Part shown: piece after piece, positions 32,424-45,760 of the stretch | How positions within the stretch are numbered: the stretch's first letter is position 1 | Layout: every line of letters starts with the position of its first letter | Origin: Cliona cf. orientalis | Lineage: Eukaryota > Porifera > Demospongiae > Clionaida > Clionaidae | Direction: 5' to 3' | Assembly (NCBI GenBank): GCA_963930775.1 | Contig: OZ005701.1 | Coordinates: 5,277,669 to 5,341,668 of the forward strand | DNA length: 64,000 nucleotides | Translations under genes and position numbers: made by a program | The notes under the pieces: model-generated | Told to the model about the DNA's origin: nothing | Databases searched by the model: none | What the model saw: the letters and a program-made list of their open reading frames with translations, nothing else

Positions 32424-34087
32424 CCGACTTGCTACTTAATATTATTATACCGGTACACTGGCAAGAGTAAATAATATGGAGAGGAAGAGTATCAAACTCG
32501 CTATATGCTCTGCGTAAGATGTTTTCTGAAAGTCACACGCCAGGAATTAAAAAATTGACCAATGAGAATGCTTGATCAAATAGCACGTTGTGGGCGTGGC
32601 CTCAAGTACAAGCTAATGTGAGCACGATTTCTACTGAAAATGCTAGCAGATCACTATATGAAACGAGCATTCATGATCAATCTAGTCACGAAAAATGCCT
32701 CCATTCTTCATAGCCTAATGAAAAATCAAGTGTTTAGCATCTTGGAGCTAGTCATGTGTGCAGTCACATTACTCGCTGAAAACATTACACGGGATATAAT
32801 AGCATTTTGACACTCTTTCGAATTACTTTCTTTCAATATTATTGTGTACATGTTGATTGATGACCTCTGTGAAGTTTTCTGGATGCATAATATGCAGCTA
32901 CAATCAACGGTACTCATGCACAGTCTGTTTCTCTGTCTATGCAGAACACTATCTTGAGGCTGATCAGCGTTGTGCAGACTATACATCTGTGTACATGTGA
33001 AGAATACTTCACTCCAAAAGATAAGTGACAACTTTGTGTATTATGTCACTGTACATTACTGAATGCTATGCACCATCCACACTGCTCGAAAGTAAGCTGC
33101 ACCACTTGCTGAGCTAGCAATCATGATGTGCTGTCACGACAATTGACCTGGACTGAATCAAATGTGGTGGCACCACTTACATGTATGTCCGTCAAACTGA
33201 GTATTAAAAAACATGCACATAATACTATGCTAGCCTGGTGCACAGACGTGTGGAGTCAGCACACTAGTGTGAGTTGATCACATAATATTTTTGGGTTACC
33301 ATGCACTCCGGGGTCCTTGTCCCGTAACCTGGAATCAAAGGTTGATCAATATTAGTACACTAAGCAGAGAAAAATAGGTAGATGTTGGTTAACCTTTGTT
33401 GCTTTTGGAGTAGCTAAGGGGACAGCATAAATTTAATTTCACCCACATGCATAGAGATAGATTAATTAAGTATCCCCTTCACAAGTCATAAATATTCAAT
33501 CACCTGTAGGGTCCCCAAGTGGTCTGGGAATGAGCTAGGCTAGGGGACAACTTGAAATTCTCCCATAAGCATAAAGTCAAGAATACTTCAAAGGGTAGTT
33601 TAGCATTAACAGGTTGATGCACATCAATATAAGTGCCAACTTTGAAGGTAATTGCTATCAGTGTGGGTATCCTTTGATCATGATGAACGAGAAAGGCAAG
33701 CGTAGGGATGTATAGTGGATGTGATACGTTATCCCTACAAATCTTGTTTGTGTACTTTTAGCACTGTCATCCCTACTTCACCCTTCAATTTTAATTGTTT
33801 TTTATACTTGTGTATTTGAAAACACCACGAAGAACCCCAAACACATTACTTCTGGCGTAAAAGAGGCAGGCAGCAGATTTGGTGATGACAGACAGACACA
33901 CACTGAGATAAAACAACTCTTCCAGTGCATGCATGTAAATGTATGCCACAATTAATTATACCACAAAAAAATCATCTCCTACAAACCCTCTGGATCTCTC
34001 ACACTCTCTCTCACACATACTCTCTTATAGATTTCTCTCTGTATAAGTTACTATAACTGTCCAAATGTTATAATTTTGTTAACTTAC
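32424..34087. other. Intron DNA, no gene seen
   Basis: 33230-33370 resembles 14900-15060. 33690-33810 is one arm of family E. 33960-34087 is the duplicated CT-rich block next to the ankyrin exon. Confidence 0.5.
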
Positions 34088-34177
34088 CCACAAGCCAATG
34101 AAAGAGCATAACCTGCAATATCATCATTGAGCTTAGCATTCTTTATCAGCCACTGCACCACTTCAAGATGGTCCTTC
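34088..34177 (-). CDS. Ankyrin-repeat exon, 90 nt class
   Basis: The minus-strand acceptor CTACTCCAG precedes 34177 and the donor GTAAGT follows 34088. It encodes KDHLEVVQWLIKNAKLNDD, then IAGYALSLAC. Flanks match those of the exons at 10637 and 37863 over hundreds of bases, showing duplication of exon plus intron DNA. Confidence 0.78.
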
Positions 34178-36371
34178 CTGGAGTAGTGAGAATACACGTG
34201 CATAACTGAATTTGCTAGCACTCATTACTAATCCCTTTAGTCTACCCGTTGATGCCCGGAAGTACATATATTTTATTAGAAAATCGCGCAATGTATTGTA
34301 CGTATGGGGGTTAATGCATGACCTTTGACAACACCGGTAAGATTGTATACAGTGAAAAGGACTGTAACTTTCTAGAATCACAAGCGCTTGCCTTTAGCCT
34401 AGCTAGAGTAACTATTTTATTTTCGTTTGATACCTGAAACAAGACCAGAGAAGACAGGAGTCACCGAACAAAATGGTAAGTAAGATAAGATCTTGTATGT
34501 CTGGCAGCACTAAAGTGGATCATTTTAGTAATGGGCATCTGAGCGCTCCAAAATCACTCCTGTACATCAGGTTAGTACCAGTAGAGTACACTGGATGAGT
34601 CCCAGAGCTACGTTAGTCCGATTTGTACACTAACTTTTAGTATTAAACTTGAAATAAATTTAGCAATTCTGACAAACATAACTTCAGAACTACACTTTCT
34701 ACAATAGTAAGACAAAGATTAAAGTACACTTCTGCCTTTCTACTAACAACATCCCAAGCGGAAAAGATTAGCACCAAACAGTTCTTTGGTGATGCTCCAT
34801 GTTGACGGCTGACTTTGATTGACTTGGTTTCTGAACCAGACTTTGCAAGTGGATCAAATCAGTAATAGACATCTGAGAACTCCAGAACTTGCAGTATACG
34901 ATCCATACCATTAGGCCACTGTGCTGGTTTAGGGTGGAACTGGGATATCCACCTGTGTTGAAGATTCAGGCTTGCAAAAGTTCATTCTGTGAGCAATCAA
35001 CTAAGTCCTTTGCGCCATGCGTTCTAGACTACTGTAGTATCTTTACATAGTATACGGAATTTGATCACGTGTACGCATATTTGTGGTCTAGTATGGCCTG
35101 ATAGGGCCTCATGTGCTACTAGCTATTTGAAGCTACCACAAGCCATAGTAGGAATATCATTTCCTATTTTCCAAGAAGTACCAGCGTCTTGTGGTAGACT
35201 GCCTTGCACCACTCAAAAGCTTCATAGCTACAGTTGATCTAAGCTGTGATTAAATATAGATAGGTGGGGCCCATCAATTAAATTTTCTGCGAGCAGTCAT
35301 TGTTGTAATTAATTTTAATGCAAATCCCTTGGGTCTTTGAACCTGTCAATTGTTCAAGCTGGTTTAATTGCCAGCCAAAGCAGTGAAACCAGTAACAAGT
35401 TTGGTAGATTATAGTCACACACACTGATGATGGTGGCATGGAAGAGCTTAGCACTGATGATCACATGCATGACATTAAATTCCCAACATAATTTATCTGA
35501 AGACATTGTTTTGAACAGGTTCAATGACACAACAGTGAACCAAGAGCCTTCAGAGCTTTGGGTAGACAGCAGATTTGGTGATGACAGACAGACACACACT
35601 CGCGATTTTTGATTTTGGGCGCAGTTGGGAGGTCAAAGGTCAATCTTAACCCGTCGGTTACAAAATACTTATGCTTCTTGAGCTGAGCCGGGTACTCGAG
35701 AACAGTGATACCAACTTCGTTGCAACCTGGCCAGGAATGAGGACCTGTTCACTCAACATGTATTGAAATGTAAGTATGAATGTCATGCAAAGTGATGGGA
35801 ATTAAGCTTATGAGCTGTCCGACAGGATTAAACCTTTCTAATAAATTATAATAATTATTATTATCATAATTTATGTAGATGATACTTCACCATGCCAAGC
35901 CATATGGATCCCACTCTGTAATCCGTAGTCAAGCTCATTAACTGCTGTGGTTGTCTAGTGACAAAATGGCCTTTCGAGAGGATAAAAATCAACATTTGAG
36001 TGATTTACCTCATTTAAATCTCCTAGACACCATCACTAGCTGATGGTAAGATACTTTTTGAGGCTTGGGCCCCACGACTTTTAAGCTTGGCTAGTAGTAT
36101 AGATCGGATAGTATATACGGAGATTTTGACACATGTGCATGCAGTCGTTACCAGGCTCTCTTTTCCCCTCCCCCAAGAGAGCCTGCAGGGGGACAAGACA
36201 CTCCACTAGACACTCAACCTTCACATTATGCAGTTTTGTTGTCATTTTTTAATATTAATTTCTCATCAGCCGCCATTTATTTGAAATATACCAGTTTATT
36301 AAGAATTTCCATTTTTCCTTGTCCTTAGACCCTCCCATTTTTCTATGCTGAAAAATTGGGAGGTTCTGTGG
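34178..36371. other. Intron DNA, no gene seen
   Basis: 35210-35450 resembles 12450-12560 and 38100-38250. 35500-35600 resembles 13480-13540. A hairpin with CAGGCTCTCTT / AAGAGAGCCTG lies at about 36152-36184. No coding pattern was recognised. Confidence 0.5.
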
Positions 36372-36827
36372 TACCGTATGGCGGGTAATTTTCGTGGGGT
36401 CTAATTTTCGTGGAAAATCTGAAAAGGCACTCAAATTAATTTTCGTGGTTTTAAATTTCGTCACAGCAATCAATCTAGGGGCATGGCACTGCTGCACAAG
36501 CGATGATGCAATCGATACACGCGCTCGCAATCTTTGTTACTAAGCTAAGCCATAGCCCCCTACAGAGACTTGGATAAAAGGCATGAGATAGAAGAATATT
36601 AGTGTCGAAGACGCTATCAGCTGGATGACAGTGGCTACTGTTGCTTGCTAACACTGGAGAGTGTTGGCCGCGCTGCCACAATGTTTTTGGCCACTCCCAT
36701 CATCATGGACTTGCACACATGTCACCGTAGGCGTTAATTTTCGTGGGTGGGAAAATTTCATGACTGCCAAGTCAACCACGAAAATAATGAAAATTAGCAC
36801 CCCACGAAAATTATCCGCCATACGGTA
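36372..36827. repeat. TIR element (TACCGTATGGCGGG termini)
   Basis: TACCGTATGGCGGGTAATTT at 36372 is mirrored at 36799-36827. TTTTCGTGG motifs recur inside both ends. Non-coding. Confidence 0.88.
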
Positions 36828-37862
36828 TCCACATGCATTGTAGTAGTGTATCATGTACGTACTGTGTTGACCTTATATAATATGTTCAGTCAGGTAACTG
36901 GCAAACTGCATGACATATTACTGTATTTATGGGTCATGATTTATGTTTATGATACTCGATATACATCACTAGTCTTGATTGGATAGATTTTGACCTTTAA
37001 ATACCTACATTTTCACCACACTGCATGGCTATTAGTGATAAATATGGTTCTAACTTGAACAATAATTATTGCAGTCTTGATCCTTCATCTATAACAACAC
37101 ACAGTAAACAGGCTTAGGGCCTTAGGAATTAATCCTTATGGGAGGTGATTACTGATATAATTATGCTAATTTCCTCTCTCAGGTACTTCGTGAATGATAT
37201 CAGTGACTCTTCTGTCCACAGCACAACGTTGCCATTTCGGAGCGAGCAAAGGAGCAATGTAGATTGGCTGGTATCACACCAGAAACCATACTCCACCATG
37301 CATAAATACGTACAATTTTGAACCCTCTTTGGAATTTTTATTGTTGTTACGTACATTAATTATTATATTATTTACACAAGTATCAAGTGATGATTATGAG
37401 ATAAAATTCAAGTTCAGATGTTGAAGGGAAGTTTAAGTCAAGTTATGCTGAAGTACTGACTTTTAAGTTGGTACATTTATGAATCAAATTTACGTGTCCC
37501 GCGAGTCCAAGTAGCCCTGTGATACAGCAGTTGGTTGAGTTCCAGTAGGTCAGTACAAGCAGGGTAATTAAGGCATCATCATTGATTCATCGATCATGAA
37601 TTCTGACATAAAAATTCCAGTACCAAAGGGGTTAAATGTGACCTTTGACCCTCCAACTGCGCCCAAAATAAAAAAATCGCCGCACACTCAAAACAACCTT
37701 TCCAGCGCATACACATTTATGCCAGAATTAACGGACGAAAAATTATCTCTCTCAAATGCTCTGGATCTCTCACACACTCTCTCACATACTCTCTTATAGC
37801 TTTCTCTCTGTATAAATTACTATTACTATCCAAAATTTAATGTTACAATTTTGATAACTCAC
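36828..37862. other. Intron DNA, no gene seen
   Basis: From about 37690 it joins the duplicated CT-rich block beside the next ankyrin exon. Nothing else was recognised. Confidence 0.5.
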
Positions 37863-37952
37863 CCACAAGCCCACCGAAGAATATAACGTGCAGTATCATC
37901 ATTGAGCTTAGCATTCTTAATCAGCCACTGCACCACTTCAAGATGGTCCTTC
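37863..37952 (-). CDS. Ankyrin-repeat exon, 90 nt class
   Basis: The minus-strand acceptor CTACTCCAG precedes 37952 and the donor GTGAGT follows 37863. It encodes KDHLEVVQWLIKNAKLNDD, then TARYILRWAC. It is closest to the exon at 10637. Confidence 0.78.
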
Positions 37953-38734
37953 CTGGAGTAGTGAGAATACACGTGCATAATTGACTTTGCTAGCACTATT
38001 TACTAATTCCTTGCATCACTCAAAAGCTTCATACATGTAGCTACAACTAAGCTATAAAAGCAGTGATTAAAATGAATATGAATGGGGCCAGTCAATTAAA
38101 TTTTTCTGTAAGGAGTCATTGTTGTAATTGAGCACAAATCCCTTTGCTCATTGAACCTGTCAGTTGTTCAAGCTAGTTTAATTGCCAGCCAAAGCAGTGA
38201 AGCCAGTAACCTGTTTGGTAGAATATAGTCACACACACTGATGATGGCATTGAACCTCAATCCAGGATGCAGGCAGGAAGCTTAATTATAAACTTCAACG
38301 TAAGTGGTAAATGTGAGCAGGTGGCCATGAATTTGATTCCCCTGGGCTTTTTCTTTTACAACTGGCTTACTAATGTAGATGAGATGAAGAATCTGTGGAG
38401 CTCAAGTACAGTTTGAATACTATCAACACAGATATGAAGCCTGCGGTACTTTAGCAGTTTGGCTACTCTCAATAGACATGAATGAATGCGAAAGGTTCAT
38501 CTGTCGAACTATCATGTAAAAGAGGCTAAAGAGAACTGACATGATAAAGAATGGGAATCAGGTTCATTCACAGCATATGGACAAAGGTACTAGAAATACA
38601 ATCATCATAAATTAAGTGTGTATTCACTATGAAAACTTGACCACATCCCCAGTAGGTGCGTAGATCTCATGGAGTATAACAATAAATATGGTAATGGTCG
38701 TCAATATAGTGCATGCACAGTCTATAAGCCACTC

Positions 38735-39600
38735 GATAGCGATGCCTCATTCACAGAGATGGAGTCTGAGACCGACTATCGATATCGATAGTGACAATTT
38801 TCGATGCTTCAATCACTGGAGATGAACTCGATAGCGCTATACAGCTTCCGAGTGTCAGGTTGGTCGCGGCATGGCACACAGCGTGCGTACTATTATACAG
38901 CACAAGGTTAGCTTTAATTATCCTCAGAATTACGTCAGCTAAGAGAATGCGTGAATTTCGGCCAGCGGTACTTATCGGAGAGAGTAGCACTCAGCTTTTA
39001 AACTATTTGCTTGATACAGGCATCAGATACTCAACATACTTGCAGGGGCGGAGAAATGGGGGGGGGGGGGGGGGCCCTAAATTTTCTTATAATTACCTCA
39101 TAGAGATTACACCATAGGTTTCATCATACATTATTATCTCCCCAGTAGCAATTTACTTTTCTGTGGTTATGAGGTAATTGTGGTGTAATCTATGATGAAA
39201 TTATGATGCAACCTATGAGATAATTATGAAAAAATCCAGGGCCTCGCTGGAGCCTTTCTGGGACTTGAAAATCAGTAAATATGTAGAGTATCTTACGCGT
39301 GCATCCAGTGAATACATTACAAGCTGAGCGCTACTTTCTCTGAGAAGTACTGTTGGTTGAACTTCACGTGTTTTCTTGGCTTACGTAATGCCGTGGATAA
39401 ATATAGCTAGCCTTGCGCTAATACTATATATAGCACGCATCATTGTCACAAGGGGCTGGCCCGCGCGCGACTGCAGCAGCGTGACCAACCTGAAGTTCGG
39501 AAGGAATACTGTGCTGTCGAGTTTGTCTTTGTGATTGAAGCATCGAAAATTGTCGCTATCAAGGCTAAGAGTCGATCTTAGACACCATCTCCATGATTTC
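38735..39600. repeat. Diverged inverted duplication
   Basis: 38752-39030 and, reversed, 39270-39590 align with many differences. Shared blocks include GACAATTTTCGATGCTTCAA, AGGTTGGTC and GTAGC(A/G)CTCAGCTT. The arms probably come from one duplicated unit. A long G-run sits at 39057-39074 near the centre. Confidence 0.65.
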
Positions 39601-39745
39601 TGGGGCGAGCATCGATCGATGTGTACGCATTCTATTGACGACCTTTTACCACATGCACCATTACTCTATACAGCTACTGGGGAGATGGTCAAGGGTTCAT
39701 ACCATATTTACCTCATAACCACAGAAAAGTAAATTGCTACTTGGG
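39141..39745. repeat. TIR element with 37-bp ends
   Basis: CCCAGTAGCAATTTACTTTT... at 39141-39177 is mirrored at 39708-39745 with very few differences. It overlaps the right half of the inverted duplication listed above, so it is nested or composite. Confidence 0.8.
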
Positions 39746-39941
39746 ATATCATGTCAATATAACACAATACATTATTTCCCATTTGCTAAGACAGTAACTT
39801 ATAACAATAACTTGATACTACATGTAAGTCATTCTGAGTACTACAGCTGTACTGTGATACTGCATTATACTGCAGCTACAATGCTTCCTAGTCAAAGTAC
39901 AGCACATGTATATTACCTGGACAATACTGGTATGTGTAATT

Positions 39942-40100
39942 ACCCCATGTACATGCACAAGGGGGTGAAGTAATCAGTCGTGTCATCGTCATGAGCATAA
40001 AAGTCAACACATCTCAAGACCTAGGTATCTGTCAGTGAGCGACTCATAAGCACAACAAATCAGTCAAACCTGCTGAACTTGGCTTCAATGTGCTTCAAAT
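39942..40100. repeat. Family F repeat, partial
   Basis: TACCCCATGTACATGCACAA start, then CAGTCGTGTCATCGTCATG and the GAGCGACTCATAAGCACAA block. Confidence 0.65.
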
Positions 40101-41434
40101 CAAGATGGTAAGCTACTATGCTGAGTGTATGCATGCACTGTGTACAACAGTTAAACCACTAGAGCACATGTTAACCACTACTAGTGCATATCTTTGAGCT
40201 AATTGTGGGAAGCACAAAGATGCCCACAACACTTGCGAGCTACTATTACTGTCTGCAAATCAGTTTTGTAGCCGCCAGCATTTTGCAAACTAGCCACTCA
40301 CAAACAGGGTAGGACACCCGTTTTCAAGCATAGTAGCAGAAACACTAGCTGGGTGATAAAATTGCGTTTTCACTTTCTTTTCTCAACATTGTAACTGTGC
40401 CACATCAACATCTTGAGACGGGATTGTGAAAAAGCCTAGCCACTTTCATTGTTCATCATGTGTTTTCAAGTGTGGTGCTATGTCAACTACATGTACCATG
40501 CCTATATGCATGCATGTATCTCAATGGATGCCAGACCAATTAATTAAGTTCTAAGTAACGCACACCCACAATTAACTGCTTTTTGTGTAGCTGGGTGGAA
40601 GTTCCACTTTGTCTACAGAGTTAACAAGATAATAACAAGAATAGATACAGATTTAATGATCATCAGATGTCTCCTAGTATTTGCTTCCATCACTATCACT
40701 CTTGTTTTGTTGCTTTTTTGTTACTACCACCCCTACATTGGCTTCAATTTTTAATTGTTTTCTAAATTTGTATAATATACTAGCTCTTGGTATTATTGCC
40801 CGGGTAAAAAGTACCGCGCAAATATGCAGTTAGCGCAAGCATTGGTGGGTACAACGCGAATATCTGTGGATATACGTGAAATATTGACAGTTTAACATCC
40901 GGTCACGCCCAAACGTGTGGGTGCAAGCAGTTAAAAATTGACAACGATGGCGTTTCGACATTGAAGCAAGCTTGTAGCAGGCGATACTCAGGGTCATTGA
41001 AGTTTAGTAGCCAAACATGCACAGAATCGAAGCCCTCCTTTCTTAACCTTGTTTTCGATTGCACCGGAAATACACGGTTTGGGACGGTATCGTGCGGTAT
41101 TACGTGCGAAATTTGGCATAAAAACCGTGTATTTTTGATAATAAACCACGTGTTTAGGTGTTTCTTTTTTCCCGGGCGTGGCTACCATTCTACAATAAGC
41201 ACAATGTAAGTCCTGGACCAGACAGGCATGCAGGAGACTGAGAGTTTATACATGTAGGTTTCTTCTATCCTTCCTTAATAGGGACACAATATTATACATG
41301 TACATGTATGTACAGGTGTATATGCATATTCTCTGCATAATAATTCACCCCATTCTAAGGCTCCTCTAGCATCTACAAAATCAAATTCAACTAAAGACTC
41401 AGATCAACAATGTACAGTCAATGGATAAACTTAC
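40101..41434. other. Intron DNA, no gene seen
   Basis: 41195-41434 is shared with 18095-18341 (segmental duplication with the ankyrin exon). 40650-40770 is a weak family E end. Confidence 0.5.
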
Positions 41435-41536
41435 GAACAAGCCAAATGCAATGGAGTCTGCCTAGAGTCACCCTTACTATTCACATCAAATGTGCTGTTT
41501 ATCAGTAGAAACTTGACCACCTCCAGGTGGCCATTC
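41435..41536 (-). CDS. Ankyrin-repeat exon, 102 nt
   Basis: The minus-strand acceptor TCTCTGCAG precedes 41536 and the donor GTAAGT follows 41435. It encodes NGHLEVVKFLLINS, then DSRQTPLHLAC. It is the first single-repeat exon after the start exon at 47318-47511, and the split codon can be joined in frame. Confidence 0.8.
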
Positions 41537-41710
41537 CTGCAGAGACACGAAGACAAGATAAGATCAATAGTTATTGGTATCAACTGGAAACTATGATTCC
41601 AGCACTAACAATCAGACTAGCAGCACACGTGGTGCAAATAGTGCCTCGCGTGAAAAAGAAACGTGCATAGCTACCCTTGATAGATGGGTAGAAAGCTATT
41701 GAGTTATATA

Positions 41711-42233
41711 GTATGGCCAGAAATTTTCAAGGGATCCAATTTTCGCAGAAGGCCCATCTTTAAAGATTTCACGATCTACATGTACGTGTAATTTTCGTGG
41801 ATAAGTTTTCCAGAGTAGCTCCACCCACAATATCCGTTAGGCTCTGCCGCTTACTGCACGTACGCAGCGGCTCAAATCTTGTTAGAGCCAGCAGAAAAAG
41901 TTGTCAAAAATCAGTAAGCATTATACATGTATTTGTACTTAGCGTAGATCAAGAAATGGGACGAGAGTCGCATATGATTGAGGCTAGAGACACTAATTTT
42001 GTATAGAAGAAAGCCAATAACAATGAACTGGTGTGAAGTAAACCAGCTGTTAGATCACAGCGGTTAGATCGATCCAGCAGCAGCATACACGATGGCCACG
42101 CCCCCTGATATCACATGTCGACATTGTGAGAATGTGAGTTTAGGCTTTCTATTTTGCAGATTAAATTTTCGTGGATCACCAGTCTAACGCGAAAATCACA
42201 AAAATTAGCTCCCTTGAAAAAATCCGGTCATAC
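41711..42233. repeat. TIR element (GTATG[GA]CC...TTTTCAAGGGA termini)
   Basis: GTATGGCCAGAAATTTTCAA at 41711 is mirrored imperfectly by TTGAAAAAATCCGGTCATAC ending at 42233. TTTTCGTGGAT-type motifs occur near both ends, as in the element at 36372. Non-coding. Confidence 0.75.
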
Positions 42234-44716
42234 GTATCATAGAGTCGGTAGACTCTATAAGTAGGGATGGCCCGGATATGCGATATATGTAATACATTAT
42301 AAATACCCAAATATCTCAAAATAGGTAATTTTGTGAAATTTGTAAGTGTCAAAATCGGAATCTCCAGCAAATTATCTATCTGACAAGACCAAGATCATCC
42401 ATCAATTCAATTGTACATGCCAGAACCAGATGTTCAAAAAATAGCCATTTCTCATTCTATCTTTCTAGTTTCTTGGGCTAGCTCAAGACTGCCTCCACCG
42501 CTCATCTTACTTCTCATATAAATCCACTCTATTTTGTAGTGCGCAGTGCAGTGGCACGCTAGTTTGGCGTTATCTCGACAGTTACGTAATAGTGGGTGTG
42601 CCACTGATTTTTGGTAATTCGAAGTGCATAGAAACCAGTTTTTCACCAATATCTACTGTTTGGTTACGCTTACAATGCTAGAACACGAGATCTGGCTATT
42701 TTTGTGCCAACAACAACAATGGACATATAAATCGATAGCTTTACCCCTTGCACATGCGGGTGGGGTAACTATTCTTCCAAAGCTGTTTCAGAGTCTCTCT
42801 GTTTTACTTAGCTTTCTTGTACTGTATCACAACCTTGGTGTGATGCATATCGTCAGGCTTTATGGTGAGTGCAATGTGCATGTACATATACGTATATTAT
42901 AATAATAATGATAGTAGAACCTCAAGCTAAATCTAGTAATCTTTACCAGAATCATGAACTATCTTTGCATTCCAAAAGTGTGACAGACTTACATACAATG
43001 CTCATCTTAGTTATACATGTACATGTAAATCCATTCCATGTCGTAGCGTGCAGTGCAGTGGCATGCTAATTTTGCGTTTAATAGTGAGTGTGTACGGCCC
43101 ACTAACGATTGGGTATGTCCAACACGCCATTTTGTGATAATAATGCACATGCTCAAAATGTGATGCCATGGTGAAATCATGTGACACTAGGCTACGACGG
43201 CTGGCACCATACGCAAATGGCACAAGTATGGTAGGTGATTGCACGAACTAGTGTGAATACTCACTACCGCATATAGCTATCGCTAGTGCTCAGCTGGATA
43301 GATCATGGATATGGAGGCGCAAGGCACAAGGAGCGGTAATGTACCATTCCTCGGGCGCGGCTTGTTAGCTGGTACGCAGTGTGTGCAAAATCGCACTTGT
43401 GAAGATCTAGCACCTGGTAGGTCAGAGCGAATGGTAGGGAGAGTCCCAATAAATTATTGACTAAGAAGATCTGGCACCTGATTGGTCACTTGTGCAAGTA
43501 GGACAGCCCATAATATTTAGAGCAATCTGATTGGGCTGCACTCCTGGCTGCAGCAGGTACAACTTGTGTATAGGCATGACACCAGACCCTTCTCCTCCCT
43601 CATGTGAAGGGGCTGGCCCGCCAGGCATCTGAGTGGCACAACAAATCAATCGAATTTGGTGAAAAACTGGCTTCAGTATGCTCCAAATCGATGGACACGA
43701 TTCACAAGCGTCACAATCGTGCATTTTTGTTGGCCATCATAGCTACACCTATTGATACCGCCATGCATGTGCTTTCCACTCACTCATGCACACAACCCAG
43801 CTGAATGTTATGCAGGTAAAAATCGTCAATAGTTTCACACATGCTGCTGCAGCTCTTATCTCTGTGGATGCAGCACACCAGGTATAGAATATTATGTACT
43901 CTATGAAGCTCTAGTTAAGAATGAAATTATGCAGTAACTGCACTCAACAATAAAGTGCATATTCATCACATTGATGGTGGACTGTTAGGTTGCACGCTCA
44001 AACAACTTGACATGTCCATATACATTAAACACTACATACATGTACACGTAGTACGGGCTCGCCCCAATTAATTCGTACTCCACTGGTTCACAAATTCACC
44101 TGTTTCAAGATATTTGGGTGTCTGTAATGTAGCTAATGGGTGTAGGTCTTGGCCGACGGTATGTTCATTGGTTGATATATTACTTATTGGTTATTGTATT
44201 GCCTACATATATTATTATTCATTACGTCATGCAATTCAAATTTTCTGTACATTAATTTAGAATGATTTGATAATAATCATGTAATTTGAAAATGGCGTGC
44301 TAAAGCTGCTGTGTAGCATATCGTTGAATCTGCTCGCATCCAAGAGAGAACTCTTATAGGTAAAGTGATCAGTTGTGTCTGTTGTCTTGATCTATTAAAA
44401 TTCTGGAGATCTAGGCACCTGAGTGGTAAACAAATCAATCAAACTTGGTGAAAAACTGGCTTCAGTATGCTTCAAATCGATGGACACGGTTCACGAGCAT
44501 CACAATAGTGCCTTTTTGTTGGCCACTGTAGCCGCGCCCATCGACATTGTCATGCATGACATTGTGCTTTCCACTCTCATGCACATGACCTAGCAGAATA
44601 TTAAGCATGCAAGGTCATTAACCGGTTTACGCATTATTCCCTCCAGTCAATATATTATTTCAAATATTTGGACCCCTCGGCCCTTAATATATGGACCCCC
44701 ATGCATGTTATCAACT
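42234..44716. other. Repeat-rich DNA, no gene seen
   Basis: 42240-42560 is shared with 13896-14215 and 43020-43230 with 14210-14400. Two family F cores lie at about 43600-43800 and 44340-44600. No protein-like frame was found. Confidence 0.5.
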
Positions 44717-45050
44717 ACATCAAGAGTATCTAATAGAGAAGGAGGGAGAGTATCCTACTTCACTATGGGCCTGTGTTACAACACTTTACGGGGGTCATGA
44801 CCTTTGTAATGATATTCACATACAAAGTGGTTTTACAGATTGTCCTACAAGGTCACATAGCAGCTGCATTAACCTGCATTGGTGCTCTACAGTATATGAG
44901 GTTTAGCTACATGCCCACAAACGGCTAGGACTGAGGCCTCAAGCCTGTGAATATCATTATAAAGGTCATGACCCCCGTAAAGTGTTGTAACACAGGCCCA
45001 TAGTGAAGTAGGATACTCTCCCTCCCTCTCTATTATATACTCTTGACTAC
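44717..45050. repeat. Foldback element, ~104-bp arms
   Basis: The arms at 44717-44820 and 44946-45050 are near-identical inverted copies (e.g. ACTTTACGGGGGTCATGACC in one and its complement in the other) around a ~125-bp loop. The open frames in both arms are the same sequence read from the two strands, not genes. Confidence 0.88.
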
Positions 45051-45461
45051 ATGTATAGCAGCGATTCAGAAGGGTCAGGGGCTTGCGCATGGGGTAATTA
45101 TGTAGTAAATGCACTCTACAATGTGCAGATCATATTGATGGTGGACTGTCAGGCAGTGAATGCTCAAACTGTTTGATACGACCATGGATATAGATTAGAT
45201 ACACGTATTCATGATACGACTAAAATACTATGATCATCCAGGCAGCCAGGATAAGGTCTCCTTGTTGATAAGTACCAAGACGTATGACAAATCTGTCTTC
45301 TTCTAGCGTGTACACCAACGAAAGTGTAGTATAGTATGTGTATCATGGCAGCTCTATACTGTATGTAGCTATGTAGCTGCTTACCTCACTTCTTCTAGTC
45401 ATATTAAAGTTGGTATTAAAGTATAACGTTCTAGAAGCTGTGTATACGTAGCAGATTTTTA

Positions 45462-45760
45462 TCCCGTGCGCATGCGCAAGGGGTAAAGTAATCGATCGTG
45501 TCGTCGTTGTTGTCGTTAGCACAAAAATTGCCATATCTCGAGATATAGGCATGTAAGCGACTCGTAACCACAACGAATCAATCAAATTCGGCGAAAAACT
45601 GGCTTTAGTGTGCATCAAATCGAGGGATACGGTCCACGAGCGCCATAAATAGTGCCTTTTTGTTGGCCACCGTAGCCATACCTATTGACAGTGCCCATCA
45701 ATGCATATGCATACCAATTGTGCTTTCTGCTCATGCACACAACTTAGTGGCCAAGCGTAA
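45462..45760. repeat. Family F repeat
   Basis: ATCCCGTGCGCATGCGCAAG, then GGTAAAGTAATCG and GTCGTCGTTGTTGTCGTTAG, followed by the CATATCTCGAGATA block. Confidence 0.7.

Noticed and set aside
44691..45114. Two related 71-75 codon frames on opposite strands
   Set aside because: They are the two arms of the foldback element at 44717-45050 read from each strand.
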